DNA of 64,000 bases from Muriicola sp041358175 (lineage in GTDB: Bacteria; Bacteroidota; Bacteroidia; Flavobacteriales; Flavobacteriaceae), in the NCBI RefSeq assembly GCF_041358175.1, contig NZ_JBGKBE010000008.1, positions 113,569 to 177,568 of the forward strand, read 5' to 3'. The translations under genes were made by a program, and so were the position numbers. Below, piece after piece: positions 61,239-64,000 of the stretch (position 1 is the stretch's first letter; every line of letters begins with the position of its first letter). The notes beneath the pieces are model-generated. The model was not told the origin of the DNA. It ran no database searches and saw nothing but the letters and a program-made list of their open reading frames with translations.

Positions 61239-61781
61239 ACGTTTTTTTATTGCAGTAATTACTTCTCTGTAGTAGAATTCTTCGTGAGGCACATAGGACA
61301 GGGCAGGGGCAATAGAAAAAAGGTCCTTTTCCCAGACTTTCAATGGCATAAGTTGCAGGGCTTCAACTTCTTCTTTTTGCTTCACAAGTGCCTCGAGAGG
61401 AGGAATCAAAAGGCAAATAAAAGTGTGGTGAAACTCACAATCGAGAAGATTGGAGTGGTGTTGCTGGATCGATTTAAAAACGCCCACAGGGACCAGCTCT
61501 TTGTGTGTGATGTCAAGTCCGATTTCCTCCTTAACCTCCCTGATCGCGGATATCTCAATTGTCTCGCCTGCGGAAACGTGTCCTGCAACGGAAACATCCC
61601 AGAACAGTGGAAATGTTTTTTTGATTTCTGCTCTTTGTTGCAATAAGATATCGCCTTTTTCAGAATAGAACCAGATATGGACGGTTGGGTGGAATAACCC
61701 TTTTTCGTGAGCTTCAGATTTCAAGATTTTTTGGCCGGTGTATTGGCCGTCAGGATCCAGAACGTCTACCCATTCATCCAT
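61233..61781 (-). CDS. Nudix hydrolase (YfcD/IPP-isomerase-like)
   Basis: 182 aa. The Nudix box is complete: GHVSAGETIEISAIREVKEE followed by IGL. The N-terminal WVDVLDPDGQYTGQKILKSE and HPTVHIWFYSEKGDILLQQR match the YfcD/isopentenyl-diphosphate-isomerase-like branch, which has no proven universal substrate. Cytoplasmic. Tail-to-tail with hisS. Confidence 0.88.
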   Translation of the reverse strand: MDEWVDVLDPDGQYTGQKILKSEAHEKGLFHPTVHIWFYSEKGDILLQQRAEIKKTFPLFWDVSVAGHVSAGETIEISAIREVKEEIGLDITHKELVPVGVFKSIQQHHSNLLDCEFHHTFICLLIPPLEALVKQKEEVEALQLMPLKVWEKDLFSIAPALSYVPHEEFYYREVITAIKKRL

Positions 61782-61837
61782 TGTTGATGCTTGTATTTAA
61801 AACAGAAACTAAATGCGGTAGTTATCTTAGTGTTTTC

Positions 61838-62926
61838 TCAATCGAAATAACTAAAGGTCTCTCCCGGTTTTATAGTTAACAGCGTTTCGTAAATGAGGCG
61901 GATCACGTTTTCCACATCATCCTTGTGAACCGTTTCTACGGTGGTATGCATATACCTGAGCGGCAATGAGATCAGGGCAGAGGCAACACCGCCGTTGCTG
62001 TAGGCAAAAGCATCCGTGTCTGTGCCTGTTGATCTGGAGGACGCCATACGTTGAAAAGGGATCTTTTTAGATTCAGCCGTTTCAATGATTCGTTCCCTTA
62101 ATTTATTTTGTACTGCCGGGGCGTAGGAGATCACCGGGCCTTCTCCCAATTCAGTGTGTCCCTGTGTTTTTTTGTCGATCATCGGAGTAGTTGTATCATG
62201 GCACACATCTGTAACAATGGCAGCATTGGGCCTGATGGTTTGAGTGATCATTTCGGCACCCCTCAGGCCGATCTCCTCCTGCACAGAATTTGTAACATAC
62301 AACCCAAAGGGTAGCTTTACTTTATTTTCGTGCAGCAATCGGGCTACTTCTGCGATCATAAAGCCTCCGGCCCTGTTGTCAATGGCCCTGCAGACAAAGC
62401 GGTTTTTATTTAAGATATGGAATTGGTCGGGATATGTGATCACGCAACCCACATGGACACCTAGTTTAAGCACTTCTTTTTTGTCCTTCGCGCCTATGTC
62501 AATAAAGATATTGTCTAATTGCGGTGGTTTCTCCTTGCTCTTGTCACGGGTGTGTATTGCAGGCCAGCCAAAGACTCCTTTGACGATTCCTTTTTTGGTA
62601 TGAATATTGACCCATTTGGAAGGAGCGATCTGATGATCACTTCCACCGTTTCTGATCACATAGATCAGTCCGTCGTCAGTGATGTAATTAACATACCATG
62701 AAATCTCATCAGAATGACCTTCTATAACAACCTTATAAGGAGCTTCCGGATTTATGACGCCTACTGCAGTTCCGTAAGTGTCTGTAATGAACGTGTCTAC
62801 ATAAGGCTTTATGTAGTTCATCCAGAGCTTTTGACCTTCCCATTCATAGCCGGTGGGGGAGGCATTGTTGAGATATTTTTCGAAGAATTCAATGGATTTT
62901 GTAGTAAGAATTTTTGAGTCGCTCAT
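61838..62926 (-). CDS. M42-family aminopeptidase/metallopeptidase
   Basis: 362 aa. Metal ligands are placed in VIEGHSDEISWYV, CRAIDNRAGG (Asp bridging two zinc ions), NSVQEEIGLRGAEMI (catalytic Glu pair) and VTDVCHDTTTP, with a final His in YMHTTVETVHKDD. This is the tetrahedral aminopeptidase/glutamyl aminopeptidase family, large cytoplasmic peptide-degrading complexes. No signal peptide. Confidence 0.92.
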   Translation of the reverse strand: MSDSKILTTKSIEFFEKYLNNASPTGYEWEGQKLWMNYIKPYVDTFITDTYGTAVGVINPEAPYKVVIEGHSDEISWYVNYITDDGLIYVIRNGGSDHQIAPSKWVNIHTKKGIVKGVFGWPAIHTRDKSKEKPPQLDNIFIDIGAKDKKEVLKLGVHVGCVITYPDQFHILNKNRFVCRAIDNRAGGFMIAEVARLLHENKVKLPFGLYVTNSVQEEIGLRGAEMITQTIRPNAAIVTDVCHDTTTPMIDKKTQGHTELGEGPVISYAPAVQNKLRERIIETAESKKIPFQRMASSRSTGTDTDAFAYSNGGVASALISLPLRYMHTTVETVHKDDVENVIRLIYETLLTIKPGETFSYFD

Positions 62927-63033
62927 CTAGGATTTTTATTTGGATACAAACTTAGCAATATTCACGTTTAATTAATAACCCGGAATCTTGTTTATGTTTA
63001 ATTTTGTTGAATAATTATTTAGGATTACAATTT

Positions 63034-63720
63034 ATGTGGAATCGAATTTTTATTGGCTTATTTCTGGGCTGTTTGTGCTCCTTACAGGCACAGATAGAAG
63101 ATCAGCCTTTGGATTCATTGCAGGAGAAGTTGATTATTATTGAAGGTGACTCTCTCTTTCAGGCTTCTATTGCCCTGGATGAAGTATTCATTTTCGGTAA
63201 GTTGGAGTTTGAATCCTATGAGGATAAGCTCCGATATTATATTCTTAAGAGAAAAACGTTAAAGGTTTACCCTTACGCCAAATTAGCTTCCGAGCGACTG
63301 GTAAATTTAAATGATAGTTTGGAGCGTATCACGAAAAATAGGAAAAGGAAGAAGTATACAAGGAAGGTACAGAAGTATATCGAGGAGGAGTTTTCTGAGG
63401 AACTAAAAAAACTAACACGGACTGAGGGTCAGATTCTTGTTAAACTGATTTACAGGCAGACCGGGAAGACGGCTTTTGATTTGGTGAAGGAATTGCGCAA
63501 TGGGTGGAGGGCTTTTTGGTATAATACTACCGCCAAGATGTTTAAGATAAGTATCAAAGAAGAATTCAGTCCGCAAACAGTACATGAAGATTACCTTATA
63601 GAAGACATTTTACAAAGGGCTTTTGCTGACAAAACACTACAACGGCAGGAGTCGGTTCTCGACTATGATTACGCTTCGTTGACAAACAAATGGAGCCAGC
63701 AACAAAAACAAAAAAAATAG
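63034..63720 (+). CDS. secreted DUF4294 protein
   Basis: 228 aa from ATG 63034, which directly begins a signal peptide (MWNRIFIGLFLGCLCSLQAQ); an in-frame TTG at 63004 is rejected for this reason. The DUF4294 domain is LRYYILKRKTLKVYPYAKLA, then a basic KNRKRKKYTRKVQKYIEEEF and LTRTEGQILVKLIYRQTGKT. Function unknown; probably periplasmic, and widespread in Bacteroidota. Confidence 0.88.
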   Translation: MWNRIFIGLFLGCLCSLQAQIEDQPLDSLQEKLIIIEGDSLFQASIALDEVFIFGKLEFESYEDKLRYYILKRKTLKVYPYAKLASERLVNLNDSLERITKNRKRKKYTRKVQKYIEEEFSEELKKLTRTEGQILVKLIYRQTGKTAFDLVKELRNGWRAFWYNTTAKMFKISIKEEFSPQTVHEDYLIEDILQRAFADKTLQRQESVLDYDYASLTNKWSQQQKQKK

Positions 63721-63867
63721 TTGCGGAATCCATCAACATCCATTATCTTTATAAGCCTTTTTTACTGGGAAATACTGCAAAATCCTAGTTCTGAGGGCGT
63801 TATTTCCGGAGCGGAATTATTTTCTTAAAAATATTTAGAAAATTATTTTTAATTAAAAAAATGGCTC

Positions 63868-63980
63868 TATATTTGCACCCGCTTAGCGAGGGATCGTTGG
63901 GTGCAAAGAGGAATACAAAAGTTCATTGATATATTGGTAGACAGCGAATTTGTTAGAGCAGAAGGGGTAGGTTTTCGGAT
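63868..63980 (+). promoter_or_regulatory. putative rRNA-operon promoter and leader
   Basis: An A/T-rich stretch (about 63826-63861) precedes TATATTTG at 63868-63875, a perfect -7 element. The presumed transcript begins with a stem GCACCC/GGGTGC (63875-63904). AAAGTTCATTGATATATTGG (about 63918-63937) resembles the GTTCTTTGACATATTGG leader of Bacteroidota 16S operons, including its boxA-like core. No 16S sequence is reached, so this is inferred from the leader only. Confidence 0.55.
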
Positions 63981-64000
63981 TTACTTTGGAAGTTTTTAAC

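Noticed and set aside
1..64000. Mobile elements, prophage, tRNA genes, toxin-antitoxin or defence systems
   Set aside because: No transposase, integrase, tRNA-like cloverleaf, or known defence protein motif was seen on either strand; tRNAs could be missed by eye but the gaps are too short for several of them.

Overview
The window reads as a chromosomal core region of a marine-type Flavobacteriaceae (Bacteroidota). The evidence is the recurrent TAnnTTTG promoter element (for example before rpmE2, rpmH, rpsF and at the right edge), Oar-like and BtuB-like TonB-dependent receptors, a zinc-free type B L31, many Bacteroidota-specific families (DUF4199, DUF4252, DUF4294, DUF5777) and very weak Shine-Dalgarno sequences. 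I cannot name the genus. I see no insertion sequence, prophage, CRISPR array, tRNA gene or integrase. Nearly all the DNA is tightly packed housekeeping or conserved genes.

Layout. 1-1230 (minus): an ECF sigma factor, a single-span anti-sigma-like protein and a secreted protein cut by the left edge. 1330-6426 (minus): MsbA-type ABC exporter, phosphohexomutase, GT2 glycosyltransferase, DUF4199 protein. 6590-11721: L31, a GlmU-like protein, tRNA methylthiotransferase MtaB, a small GNAT protein with a structured leader, an alpha/beta hydrolase and a lytic transglycosylase. 11764-16437: a TPR membrane protein and a DUF6263-like protein (minus), then rpmH and carB (plus). 16469-18451: a possible envelope redox set (YceI, lipoprotein cytochrome c, DUF5777 barrel). 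18462-22321: the oxidative pentose phosphate genes gnd, zwf and pgl. 22305-28960: rmuC, then a vitamin B12 uptake locus with btuF-btuC-btuD on the minus strand and a cobalamin riboswitch plus btuB on the plus strand. 28985-33700: S41 peptidase, a second ECF sigma/anti-sigma module with two DUF4252 proteins, and an MscS channel. 33747-42872: purB, a Sir2 deacylase, TrmH-type methyltransferase, SRPBCC and VOC proteins, a GH13 amylase lipoprotein, a carboxypeptidase-regulatory-domain protein, a DEAD-box helicase and RdgB. 42948-46779: an ICMT-like methyltransferase, a SatD-DUF3307 pair preceded by 22-bp direct repeats, and a GH3 glucosidase. 46962-54707: a SerB-SerA fusion, rlmH, nadC, a BrkB-family protein, a decayed DUF2147 gene, priA and a LytTR response regulator. 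54941-63720: the rpsF-rpsR-rplI operon, an Oar-like TonB receptor, a DUF6495-like protein, hisS, a Nudix hydrolase, an M42 peptidase and a DUF4294 protein. The right edge carries what looks like an rRNA-operon promoter and leader.

The clearest functional groupings are NADPH production (gnd, zwf, pgl), B12 import under riboswitch control, two ECF regulatory modules built the same way, and translation genes. No wholly new system is obvious. The most interesting points are the SatD-DUF3307 operon with its operator-like repeats, the YceI/cytochrome/DUF5777 set, the structured leader of the GNAT gene, the SerB-SerA fusion, a CarB without its allosteric domain, and a DUF2147 gene caught in decay.
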